A DNA stretch of 33,040 bases, from the NCBI GenBank assembly GCA_019745575.1, contig JAIETA010000069.1:1-33040 (forward strand), read 5' to 3'. Shown one piece after another: positions 1-8,568 of the stretch (positions within the stretch are counted from its first letter, which is position 1; each line of letters begins with the position of its first letter). Position numbers and translations under genes: made by a program. The stretch comes from Reyranella sp. (GTDB lineage Bacteria > Pseudomonadota > Alphaproteobacteria > Reyranellales > Reyranellaceae). The notes beneath the pieces were generated by a model. It did no database searches. It worked only from the letters and a program-made list of their open reading frames with translations, and was not told the DNA's origin.

Positions 1-1
1 G

Positions 2-508
2 CAGCCGGCACCGGCCGTGGGCCAGCCGGCGCAGCAGGCCGCGCCGGCACCAAAGAACTTCACCGAAGTCGTGGCGCTGTTCGAAGCCAAGCGCGAGGCG
101 CGGCTGGTCAACTACCTGTTGCACCATGTCCACGAGGTGCGCTGCGAACCGGGACTGATCGAGTTCCGGCCAGAACCGCAGGCACCGCCCGATCTGGCGT
201 CGCGCCTGAGCGACTGCCTGAGCCGCTGGACCGGCCGGCGCTGGATCGCCTCGGTGTCCAGCGATGCCGGCCGGCCGACACTGGCCGCGCAGAAGGCCAG
301 CAAGGCCGACGACCTGCGCAGCCAGGCCGAAGGCCATCCCATGGTTCAGGCCATTCTGAAGACATTCCCCGGCGCCAAGCTCGACGCTGTCCGGCGCAAG
401 AACGAACAGGCTTCCCTGGTGGCGGGGCTCGCAGGTCCGCCCGACGAGGAGCCGCCCCCGGCCGAGGAATACCCCGCCGACGACGATGTTCCGGAAAGCG
501 AGTTCTGA
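2..508 (+). CDS. dnaX: DNA polymerase III subunit gamma/tau, C-terminal part (truncated by left window edge)
   Basis: Open frame from the window edge; Pro/Ala-rich linker then tau-like C-terminal domain (FTEVVALFEAKREARLVNYLLHHVHEVRCEPGLIEFRP); followed by ybaB-recR, the classic dnaX-ybaB-recR order. Confidence 0.85.
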   Translation, partial: QPAPAVGQPAQQAAPAPKNFTEVVALFEAKREARLVNYLLHHVHEVRCEPGLIEFRPEPQAPPDLASRLSDCLSRWTGRRWIASVSSDAGRPTLAAQKASKADDLRSQAEGHPMVQAILKTFPGAKLDAVRRKNEQASLVAGLAGPPDEEPPPAEEYPADDDVPESEF

Positions 509-837
509 TGTTCGACAAACTCAAGGATCTTGGCGGCCTGATGCAGCAGGCGCAGGCCATGCAGCAGAAGGTCCAGGAGCTGCAGGCAGGCCTTGAACGG
601 CTGGAGATCGTGGGCACGTCGGGCGCCGGCCTGGTGAAGGTGACCGTGAACGGCAAGAACGAGATGCGACGGGTTGAGATCGACTCCTCGCTGTTCGTGC
701 CGGCCGACAGGGGCGTGGTCGAGGACCTGATCGTGGCCGCCTGCAACGATGCGCGGGCCAAAGTCGAACAGGCGGTCCAGGAGCAGATGAAGTCCATCAC
801 CGGCGGCCTGCCGTTGCCGCCGGGCTTCAAGTTCTAG
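508..837 (+). CDS. ybaB: YbaB/EbfC family nucleoid-associated protein
   Basis: [26 protein letters not shown]... and [10 protein letters not shown] tail typical of YbaB; ATG overlaps dnaX stop (TGATG). Confidence 0.95.
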   Translation: MFDKLKDLGGLMQQAQAMQQKVQELQAGLERLEIVGTSGAGLVKVTVNGKNEMRRVEIDSSLFVPADRGVVEDLIVAACNDARAKVEQAVQEQMKSITGGLPLPPGFKF

Positions 838-851
838 ACGCCACGGCCCAG

Positions 852-1445
852 ATGAACGGCGCCGAGATCGAACGCCTGATCCAGTTGCTGGGCCGGTTGC
901 CCGGCCTCGGCCCGCGGTCGGCGCGTCGCGCGGCACTCCATCTCCTGAAGAAACGCGAAACCCTGATGCAGCCGCTCAGCGCCGCCCTGGCCGATGCGGC
1001 GCGGGCCATCCGGGCCTGCTCGGTGTGCGGCAACCTCGATACCGTCGATCCCTGCACGATCTGCGCCGATCCGAGGCGCGACGCCGGCCTGATCTGCGTC
1101 GTCGAGGATGTCGGCGACCTCTGGGCCATGGAACGCGGCAAGATATTCCCCGGGCGCTATCACGTGCTGGGCGGGTCGCTGTCGGCGCTCGACGGTATCG
1201 GGCCGGACGAACTCAACATTGCGGCGTTGGTCAAGCGCGTGGCGGCCGGCGGCATCCGCGAGGTGATCATGGCGACCAATGCCACGGTCGACGGCCAGAC
1301 GACCGCGCACTATCTCGCGGAGCGGCTCGCCGAATGGAATGTACCCCTGACCCGCCTCGCCCACGGCGTGCCGGTGGGCGGCGAACTCGACTGGCTGGAC
1401 GACGGCACGCTGGCAACCGCCCTCAAGGCCCGGCGCGCCCTTTGA
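852..1445 (+). CDS. recR: Recombination mediator protein RecR
   Basis: [24 protein letters not shown] HhH motif, C4 zinc motif ([16 protein letters not shown]), Toprim segment ([15 protein letters not shown]). Confidence 0.97.
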   Translation: MNGAEIERLIQLLGRLPGLGPRSARRAALHLLKKRETLMQPLSAALADAARAIRACSVCGNLDTVDPCTICADPRRDAGLICVVEDVGDLWAMERGKIFPGRYHVLGGSLSALDGIGPDELNIAALVKRVAAGGIREVIMATNATVDGQTTAHYLAERLAEWNVPLTRLAHGVPVGGELDWLDDGTLATALKARRAL

Positions 1446-1455
1446 GACCCGACCG

Positions 1456-2058
1456 GTGAGCGCCGAAGCCCTGGCCGCGATCGCCGTCGCCCTCGGCGCC
1501 GGCTGGGCCAGCGGGCTCAACGCCTATGCGGCGGTGCTGGTCCTGGGCAGTGCCGAGCGTCTGGGCCTTGTCAGCCTGCCGCACGGCCTGCAGGTGCTGG
1601 CCTCGCCCTGGGTCCTGGCCGTGGCGGCCGTGCTGTTTGCCCTCAATTTCCTGGCCGACAAGGTTCCCTATGTCGACAGCGTCAACGATGCGCTGCAGAC
1701 CTTCGTGCGCATTCCGGCGGGCTTCCTGTTGGCCTATGGCGCGGCGGGCGGGCTGAGCCCCGAGGTCGCGGTCATCGCGGGCCTGCTGGGCGGCACCCTG
1801 GCGGCCGGAACGCACATCGCCAAGACAGGCTCGCGGGCCCTCATCAACACCTCGCCGGAGCCATTTAGCAACATCGCGGCCTCGCTCGCCGAGGACGTCA
1901 CCGTGATCGGTGGCCTGGCGCTGGCGATTGCGCATCCCATCACGTTCTTGTGTCTGCTGGCCGTCTTCGTGGCCCTGCTGGTCTGGCTGCTGCCCAAGCT
2001 CGTGCGGCTCGCCTTGGTACCGCTCCGGCGGCTGGTCGGCCGGCGGCAAAAGCCTTGA
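1456..2058 (+). CDS. DUF4126 domain-containing membrane protein
   Basis: GTG start; GWASGLNAYAAVLVLGSAERLGLVSLP and multiple hydrophobic helices, resembling DUF4126 proteins. Confidence 0.75.
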   Translation: MSAEALAAIAVALGAGWASGLNAYAAVLVLGSAERLGLVSLPHGLQVLASPWVLAVAAVLFALNFLADKVPYVDSVNDALQTFVRIPAGFLLAYGAAGGLSPEVAVIAGLLGGTLAAGTHIAKTGSRALINTSPEPFSNIAASLAEDVTVIGGLALAIAHPITFLCLLAVFVALLVWLLPKLVRLALVPLRRLVGRRQKP

Positions 2059-2142
2059 AGTCCATGGTGCCTATCGACCTTTGGCGGATGAACGGCCGCT
2101 TTCCTTCGGCTGCGGGAAGGTTACACTTGGCTTCCTGAATCC

Positions 2143-2877
2143 ATGTTCATCAGACAAAACATCCAGACCCTGCGGTTCTTCCGCACCACGCCGGCGATGC
2201 GCTGCCCGTATCTGCCGCACCGGCTGGAGACGAAGCTTGTCACCGAGCTCAGCGGGCCGGATGCGATCTCTCAGCACGATACCCTGACCGACGCGGGCTT
2301 CAGGCGTTCTCACCACTTCGTCTACAAGCCGCTATGCGACGGCTGCCGCGCCTGTGTGCCGGTGCGTATCAGGGTGCGCGATTTCGAACCGAGCCGCGCG
2401 CAACGGCGGATCCTGCGGCGCAACGAGCACGTCCACGCCGTCGAGACCCAGCCGCTGGCGACGGGCGAGCAATACGCCCTGTTTTCGCGCTACGTGCTGA
2501 CCCGGCACCGGGACGGCGACATGGCCGACATGGATTTCGACGACTACCGCGCCATGGTCGAGGAAAGCCCGGTCGACACGGCCATCATCGAGTTCCGTGA
2601 CGATTCGGCGGACGGCCGGCTGGTGGGCGCCTGCCTCGTCGACTGGCTGTCGAGCGGCGTCTCGGCAGTCTACAGTTTCTTCGACCCGCAGGACCCGCGG
2701 CGCGGGCTGGGCACTCACATGATCGCCTGGCTTGCGAACGCAGCCGCGCGGCGCGGCCTGCCCTACGTCTACCTGGGCTACTGGATAGCCGACTCGAGCA
2801 AGATGGCCTACAAGCGCGCCTTCCGTCCGCTGGAATTCTTCGGTCCCGAGGGATGGACGGAGTTGCCTACAGGCTAG
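2143..2877 (+). CDS. bpt: Aspartate/glutamate leucyltransferase (arginyl/leucyl-tRNA-protein transferase, N-degron pathway)
   Basis: CPYLPHRLETKLVTEL, HHFVYKPLCDGCRACVPVRI, RRNEHV, VYSFFDPQDPRRGLGTHMI and YLGYWIADSSKMAYK motifs. Confidence 0.93.
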   Translation: MFIRQNIQTLRFFRTTPAMRCPYLPHRLETKLVTELSGPDAISQHDTLTDAGFRRSHHFVYKPLCDGCRACVPVRIRVRDFEPSRAQRRILRRNEHVHAVETQPLATGEQYALFSRYVLTRHRDGDMADMDFDDYRAMVEESPVDTAIIEFRDDSADGRLVGACLVDWLSSGVSAVYSFFDPQDPRRGLGTHMIAWLANAAARRGLPYVYLGYWIADSSKMAYKRAFRPLEFFGPEGWTELPTG

Positions 2878-3027
2878 GCAAATGCGGCCGGATGGAGCGA
2901 CTTGACGCACCCGGCAACTCGCCGAAGCCGGCCCAAAGGCTAGCCTAGTCCTACAGACCGCGTTATCAAGGAGCGCCTCGGCGCGAGACCGGGGAGCCCA
3001 CAAGAAGAACTCGCCCAGGGGAGACGG

Positions 3028-3573
3028 ATGCGCCTTTTGCTGTCCTTCAGTGCGCTCATCGACGCCATGAACGAGAAGATCGGTCTGGTGTGCAACTGGC
3101 TCGTGCTGCTGGCCTGCGTGGTCAGCGCCGGCAACTCCATGGTCAGATACGCCTACGACCAGAGCTCCAACGCCTGGCTCGAGGTGCAGTGGTACATGTT
3201 CGCCGTCATCGTCATGTTCGGCGCCGCCTATACGCTGCGTAAGAACGAGCATGTCCGCGTCGACATCTTCTACATGACGCTGAGCCGCCGCGGACAGCTG
3301 TGGATCGACATTCTCGGTACCCTGGTCTTCCTGATCCCGACCTGCACCATCCTGGCCTGGCTGAGCTGGCCGTTCTTCATGCAATCCTACAACGTGCTCG
3401 AGCACTCATCGAACGCCGGCGGCCTGCTGCGCTGGCCGATCAAGCTGGTGCTGCCGCTGGGCTTTGCCCTGGTGGCGCTGCAGGGCCTTTCCGAACTGAT
3501 CAAGCGCGTGGCGTTCCTCAACGACTACGCCGTCGACAGTCTCGAAGCCCACTACGAGAGGCCGACGCAATGA
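3028..3573 (+). CDS. TRAP transporter small permease subunit (DctQ/TakQ-like)
   Basis: Small 4-TM protein (WYMFAVIVMFGAAYTLRKNEHVRVDIFY) directly upstream of and overlapping the large permease. Confidence 0.92.
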   Translation: MRLLLSFSALIDAMNEKIGLVCNWLVLLACVVSAGNSMVRYAYDQSSNAWLEVQWYMFAVIVMFGAAYTLRKNEHVRVDIFYMTLSRRGQLWIDILGTLVFLIPTCTILAWLSWPFFMQSYNVLEHSSNAGGLLRWPIKLVLPLGFALVALQGLSELIKRVAFLNDYAVDSLEAHYERPTQ

Positions 3574-5177
3574 TGATTCCGCTCGATTGGATGCCGCCGC
3601 TGATGTTCGGCGGCCTCGTCGTCTTCATGCTGATCGGCTTTCCCGTCGCCTTCTCGCTCTGCGCCGTCGGGTTCTTTTTCGGCTTCCTGGCCATCGACAT
3701 GGGCTATTTCACGATGGCCTTCATGCAGGCCATCCCCGGCCGTGTGTTCGGCAGCATCCTGTCCAACGAGCTGCTGCTCGCCATCCCGTTCTTCACCTTC
3801 ATGGGTGCAATCCTCGAGAAATGCGGCCTCGCCGAGGACATGCTGGAATCGATGGGCCAGCTGTTCGGGCCCATCAAGGGCGGACTGGGATACTCGACCA
3901 TCATCGTCGGCTTCATCCTCGGTGCCATCACCGGCACGGTGGCCGCACAGGTGATCGCCATGGCGTTGATCACCCTGCCGGTGATGATGCGCTACAGGTA
4001 CGACATGCGCTACGCCACGGGCGTGCTGGCGGCGTCGGGCACCATCACCCAGCTGGTGCCGCCTTCGCTGGTGCTGGTCGTGCTGGCCGACCAGCTCGGC
4101 CGGTCGGTCGGCGACATGTATCTCGGCGCCTGGGGCCCCTCGCTGATGCAGATCGGCCTGTTCGCCCTCTACACGTTTTATCTCACGCTCATAAAGCCCG
4201 AAGCCCTGCCGCCCGTGCCGCGCACGCTGTTCGGCCGAGCTCTTCTGGTCAAATGCGCCTGGGGCATCATCCCGGCGGCGGTGCTGATCTTCCTTGTGCT
4301 GGGCACCATCATGATGGGCCTCGCCACGCCGACCGAGGCCGGCGCCATGGGCACCATCGGGGCGATCGTGCTGGCTGTCGTCAGGAACGCTCCGCTGACC
4401 AGATTCGATCAGGTCGTGTTCGGCGTCGGTTGCGTGTCGGCCATCATCGGAGCGCTGATCGGAACAGTCGCCTTCAAGTCGCTTCCGTTCCAGATCGCCT
4501 TCACCTTCATGTTCGCGTCTGTCATCTGGCTGTGCTGGCGAGCCTGGCAGTTCAAGGAACTGCGCGACCTCATCATCCAGGCCATGCAGGCGACCATGCG
4601 CATCACCGCGATGGTGGCCTTCATCCTGGTCGGCGCGACCTGCTTTTCGATCTCGTTTGCCGGCGTCGATGGCGGCCATTGGGTGGAACACCTGCTCACC
4701 GGCCTGCCGGGCGGCGTCTGGGGCTTCCTGATCGTCGTCAATCTGTTCGTCTTCTTCCTGGCGTTCTTCCTCGACTTCTTCGAGATCGCCTTCATCATCG
4801 TGCCGATGCTGGCCCCGGTGGCCCAGAAGGTCCTGACGCCGGTGGTCGGCGCCGATGCGGCGCTGATCTGGTTCGGCGTCATGCTCTGCGTGAACCTGCA
4901 GACGTCGTTCATGCATCCGCCGTTCGGCTTCGCCCTGTTCTACCTGCGCAGCGTGGCGCCCAAGGAGGTCAAGAGTTCGGACATCTACTGGGGGTCCATC
5001 CCCTGGGTCGTTCTGCAGCTCATCCTGGTGGCGATCGTGGTGGCGGTGCCGCAGTCGGTGACCCTCTTCCTCGACAAGCCGCACGGCCGCGACCCGACGA
5101 AGATCGAACTCAAGATCGAGGTGCCCAAGGAAGACGACATGCCGCCGGCGTTCAGCTTGCCGCCACCCAGGAACTGA
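3570..5177 (+). CDS. TRAP transporter large permease subunit (DctM/TakM-like)
   Basis: MMIPLDWMPPLMFGGLVVFMLIGFPVAFSLCAVGFFFG...; 535 aa; start overlaps dctQ stop (ATGA). The longer ORF call from 3300 over-extends upstream. Confidence 0.93.
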   Translation: MMIPLDWMPPLMFGGLVVFMLIGFPVAFSLCAVGFFFGFLAIDMGYFTMAFMQAIPGRVFGSILSNELLLAIPFFTFMGAILEKCGLAEDMLESMGQLFGPIKGGLGYSTIIVGFILGAITGTVAAQVIAMALITLPVMMRYRYDMRYATGVLAASGTITQLVPPSLVLVVLADQLGRSVGDMYLGAWGPSLMQIGLFALYTFYLTLIKPEALPPVPRTLFGRALLVKCAWGIIPAAVLIFLVLGTIMMGLATPTEAGAMGTIGAIVLAVVRNAPLTRFDQVVFGVGCVSAIIGALIGTVAFKSLPFQIAFTFMFASVIWLCWRAWQFKELRDLIIQAMQATMRITAMVAFILVGATCFSISFAGVDGGHWVEHLLTGLPGGVWGFLIVVNLFVFFLAFFLDFFEIAFIIVPMLAPVAQKVLTPVVGADAALIWFGVMLCVNLQTSFMHPPFGFALFYLRSVAPKEVKSSDIYWGSIPWVVLQLILVAIVVAVPQSVTLFLDKPHGRDPTKIELKIEVPKEDDMPPAFSLPPPRN

Positions 5178-5202
5178 ACCCGTCGTTCACGACGGCGCCA
5201 AG

Positions 5203-5236
5203 ACAAAAAAAGCCCCGCCTGCCGGCGGGGCTTTTC
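5203..5236. terminator. Rho-independent, probably bidirectional terminator between convergent dctM and dctP1
   Basis: aaaaaaAGCCCCGCCtgccGGCGGGGCTtttctctt: GC hairpin flanked by an A-tract on one side and a T-rich tract on the other. Confidence 0.85.
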
Positions 5237-5252
5237 TCTTGTCCGGGCCGCC

Positions 5253-6350
5253 TTACGAGGCGATACGGCGGAGATTGAAGTTGTCGAACGAGAACTCGGC
5301 GGTGCGGAACCACTCGACCTCGGCGTTGCGGAACGGCTTCAGGCTGTCGTAGATCTTCTTGAACTTCGGATTCTGCGCCGACAGTTCGTCATAGTACTTG
5401 TAGGCCTCGTTGAAGCAGGCCTCGAGCACCGTGTTCGGGAAAGGCTTGAGAACGGTGCCCGCCGCCACGAGACGGCGCAGCGCCGCCGGATTGCCGGCAT
5501 CGTACTTCGGCACCATCCAGCTCGTGACGAGGCCGCTGGCGGTCTCGACCATCGCCTTGTAGGGCTTGGGCAGGGTCTCCCAGGCCTTCGAGTTGATGTA
5601 CATCGAGCCCACCGAGGCGCCTTCCCACCAACCCGGGTAGTAGTAGTACTTCGCGACCTTGTTGAAGCCGAGCTTCTCGTCGTCGTACGGGCCGACCCAT
5701 TCGCAGGCGTCGATCGTACCCTTCTCGAGAGCCGGATAGATGTCGCCGCCGGCGATCTGCTGCGGCACGACGCCAAGGCGCGTCAGGATCAGGCCGGCGA
5801 AGCCGCCGACCCGGAACTTGAGGCCCTTCATGTCGTCCATCGAGTTGATTTCCTTGCGGAACCAACCGCCCATCTGGCAGCCCGTGCCGCCGAACGGGAA
5901 CGACACGATGTTGTAGTCCTTGTAGAACTCGTTGATCAGCTGGCTGCCGCCGCCGTGATAGAGCCAGGCGTAGTACTGCCGCTGATTCATCGAGAACGGC
6001 AGGCCGGTCTCGAACACGAATGACGGATCCTTGCCGAAATAGTAGTAGGCCGCAGTCTGGCCCATTTCGACGGTCGCGTTCTGGATCGCGTCGGCAACTT
6101 GCAGGCCGGGAACGATTTCACCCGCGGCGAAAACGCGGATCTGGAACTTGTTGTCCGACATTTCGCCGATCATCTTGGCGAAGAGTTCGGCGCCGCCGTA
6201 AAGCGTGTCCAACGACTTCGGGAAGCTCGACGTCAGGCGCCACTTCACCTCCGGCATGCTCTGGGCAATCGCCGGCGCGGCGAGTGTCGTTGCGGCAGCA
6301 ACGCCCGCAGCGCCCACGCCTGCGGTCTTGATGAATTTTCTACGCTCCAT
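5253..6350 (-). CDS. TRAP transporter substrate-binding protein, TakP-like, copy 1
   Basis: MERRKFIKTAGVGAAGVAAATTLAAPAIAQ Tat-like signal; VKWRLTSSFPKSLDTLYGGAELF, VVPQQIAGGDIYPALEKGTIDACEWVGPYDDEKLGF. Confidence 0.93.
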   Translation of the reverse strand: MERRKFIKTAGVGAAGVAAATTLAAPAIAQSMPEVKWRLTSSFPKSLDTLYGGAELFAKMIGEMSDNKFQIRVFAAGEIVPGLQVADAIQNATVEMGQTAAYYYFGKDPSFVFETGLPFSMNQRQYYAWLYHGGGSQLINEFYKDYNIVSFPFGGTGCQMGGWFRKEINSMDDMKGLKFRVGGFAGLILTRLGVVPQQIAGGDIYPALEKGTIDACEWVGPYDDEKLGFNKVAKYYYYPGWWEGASVGSMYINSKAWETLPKPYKAMVETASGLVTSWMVPKYDAGNPAALRRLVAAGTVLKPFPNTVLEACFNEAYKYYDELSAQNPKFKKIYDSLKPFRNAEVEWFRTAEFSFDNFNLRRIAS

Positions 6351-6493
6351 ACGTTTCTTCCTCCCTAAGACGGCCCTCATGGCCGAGCAATGGGCAAAGA
6401 CTGGCACGCGAGAATCGGTTTGAAAAGTGCTTCCCCCCGCCAATTACCTTAAAAATATGCAATGTCCGCTACTGCACAAAATCGCGGCAGCCA

Positions 6494-6524
6494 AAGAAAA
6501 GGCCCCGCCGAAGCGGGGCCCTTC
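6494..6524 (-). terminator. Rho-independent terminator downstream of dctP2
   Basis: Minus strand reads GGCCCCGCttcgGCGGGGCC followed by TTTTCTTT. Confidence 0.85.
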
Positions 6525-6547
6525 CACCGGCCACGCCGGGTTCGATG

Positions 6548-7654
6548 TCAGAGCTTGTTGGCCGCCGACTGACGCGCCATGAAGTTGTCGAAACCGCCTT
6601 CGGCAACACGCGACCACAGTACGCCGTCGCGCCGGAAATCCTTCCAGCTGTCGAAGATCTTCTTGAAGTTGGGCGACTTGGCGCTCGTCTCCGCATAGAC
6701 CTCGTTGGACGCATTGAAGCACGCCTCGAGCACGGACTGCGGATACGGCGCCAGCTTGGTGCCGCCGGCCACCAGTTCCTTCAAGGCTTTCGGGCTTGCC
6801 GCATCGTACTTGGCGACCATCCAGGTGTTGGTCATGGCGGCGGCTGACCGGACGATGGCCTGATAGCTCTTCGGCAGCTCGTTCCACTTGTCGAGACCGG
6901 TGAACAGATGGAGCGTCGCACTGCCTTCCCACCAGCCGGGATAGTAGTAGTTCGGCGCTACCTTGTTGAAGCCGAGCTTCTGGTCGTCGTAGGGGCCGAC
7001 CCACTCGGCGGCGTCGATCGTGCCCTTCTCGAGTGCCGGATAGATATCGCCACCGGCAATCTGCTGCGGCACCACGCCGATCTTGGCCATCACCTGCCCG
7101 GCGAAGCCGCCGATGCGCATCTTGAGGCCCTTCATGTCATCGACGGACTTGATCTCCTTGCGGAACCAGCCGCCCATCTGCGCACCGGTATTGCCGGCGG
7201 CCAGGCCGAAGATCTTGTAGTCCTTGTAGAAGTCGTTCAGCGCCTGCTCGCCGCCGCCCTGCGTCAGCCAGGCATCCTGCTGGCGGGTGTTGAGGCCGAA
7301 CGGAATAGCCGTGCCGAAAGCGAACGCCGGGTCCTTGCCGAAGTAGTAGTAGGATGCCGTATGCCCCATCTCGACCGTGCCGTTCTGGATGGCATCGGCG
7401 ACCTGCAGGCCGGGGACGATTTCGCCGGCGGCGAAAACGCGGATCTGGAACTTGTTGTCGGTCGCCTCGGCGACCGCCTTGGTGAAGGTCTCGGCACCGC
7501 CGTAGAGCGTGTCGAGCGACTTCGGGAAGCTCGACGTGAGCCGCCACTTGAGTTCCGGCATCGACTGAGCGATCGCCGGCGCGGCGAGCGAAGTCGAGGC
7601 GGCGACGGCAGCACCACCGACACCGGCGGTACGAATGAACTTGCGACGTTGCAT
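6548..7654 (-). CDS. TRAP transporter substrate-binding protein, TakP-like, copy 2
   Basis: MQRRKFIRTAGVGGAAVAASTSLAAPAIAQSMPELKWRLTSSFPKSLDTLYGGAETF...; closely related to copy 1 over its length. Confidence 0.93.
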   Translation of the reverse strand: MQRRKFIRTAGVGGAAVAASTSLAAPAIAQSMPELKWRLTSSFPKSLDTLYGGAETFTKAVAEATDNKFQIRVFAAGEIVPGLQVADAIQNGTVEMGHTASYYYFGKDPAFAFGTAIPFGLNTRQQDAWLTQGGGEQALNDFYKDYKIFGLAAGNTGAQMGGWFRKEIKSVDDMKGLKMRIGGFAGQVMAKIGVVPQQIAGGDIYPALEKGTIDAAEWVGPYDDQKLGFNKVAPNYYYPGWWEGSATLHLFTGLDKWNELPKSYQAIVRSAAAMTNTWMVAKYDAASPKALKELVAGGTKLAPYPQSVLEACFNASNEVYAETSAKSPNFKKIFDSWKDFRRDGVLWSRVAEGGFDNFMARQSAANKL

Positions 7655-7759
7655 GGAGAAAACCTCCCGGGTTTTTCGTCTATTTAACACTGTTTTGCTG
7701 TGCGGATATTCCGCCAAGGCGCGGGTTTATGACATGCCGCCCAGGCTTTGGGAAGGCCG

Positions 7760-8563
7760 TCAGAAAGACAGGAAAATCAGGGCCAAAGAGCCGATGGCGA
7801 TACGATACCAGGCAAAAACCGCGAAGCTGTGCCGGCTGATGAAGTGCACGAAGGCACGGACCACGAGCGCCGCCGAAACAAAGGCCACGACGAAGCCCAG
7901 AGCGATCACCGCGCCGCCGTCCCAGTTCAAGGCCGACCAGTTCTTGTAGAGATCATAGACAGTGGCGCCGAGCATCGTGGGCATCGCCAGAAAGAACGAG
8001 AACTCGGCCGCCGTGGCACGGTCGACGCGAAACACGCGGGCCCCCATGATCGTCGCGCCGGCGCGCGACACGCCCGGCACCATGGCGAGACACTGGCAGA
8101 GGCCGATCAGAAGCGCGGTCTTGAGGTCGACATCGTCGAGCGACTTGATGCGCGGACGCTGGGCGAAGCGCTCGATGACGAGGATGATCACGCCGCCCAC
8201 GATCAGCGCGACCGCCACGACCGTGGGATTGAACAGGACCGACTTGATGTACTTGTGGGCGAGCACGCCGATGATCGCGGCGGGCAGAAAAGCCACGACG
8301 ATCGCCATCGCAAAGCGCACTGCCGGCCGATCGCGGCGCAGGACGCCGGCCGCCGTATTCCAGACCTTCTGCCGATAGAGAAAGCACACGGCGAGAATCG
8401 CGCCGAGCTGGATCACGATCTCGAAGACCTTGCCGGGCGGCCCCTCGAAGTGCAGCAGTTCCGCGGCAAGAATGATGTGCCCCGTCGAGGAGACCGGCAG
8501 GAACTCGGTGAGGCCTTCAACGACGCCGATCAGCACCGTCTTCCAGATCAGCGTCAGGTCCAT
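7760..8563 (-). CDS. uppP: Undecaprenyl-diphosphate phosphatase
   Basis: GVVEGLTEFLPVSSTGHIIL and PGVSRAGATIMGARVFRVDRATAAEFSFFLAMPTMLGA signature motifs. Confidence 0.95.
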   Translation of the reverse strand: MDLTLIWKTVLIGVVEGLTEFLPVSSTGHIILAAELLHFEGPPGKVFEIVIQLGAILAVCFLYRQKVWNTAAGVLRRDRPAVRFAMAIVVAFLPAAIIGVLAHKYIKSVLFNPTVVAVALIVGGVIILVIERFAQRPRIKSLDDVDLKTALLIGLCQCLAMVPGVSRAGATIMGARVFRVDRATAAEFSFFLAMPTMLGATVYDLYKNWSALNWDGGAVIALGFVVAFVSAALVVRAFVHFISRHSFAVFAWYRIAIGSLALIFLSF

Positions 8564-8568
8564 GCCCG

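Noticed and set aside
3552-5084. 510-aa minus-strand ORF rich in H/D/E/Q/R
   Set aside because: Antisense of the TRAP large permease; the composition is typical of shadow ORFs opposite GC-rich membrane-protein genes.
3587-5278. 563-aa plus-strand ORF in another frame of dctM
   Set aside because: Overlaps the clearly recognisable permease frame and has no coherent domain.
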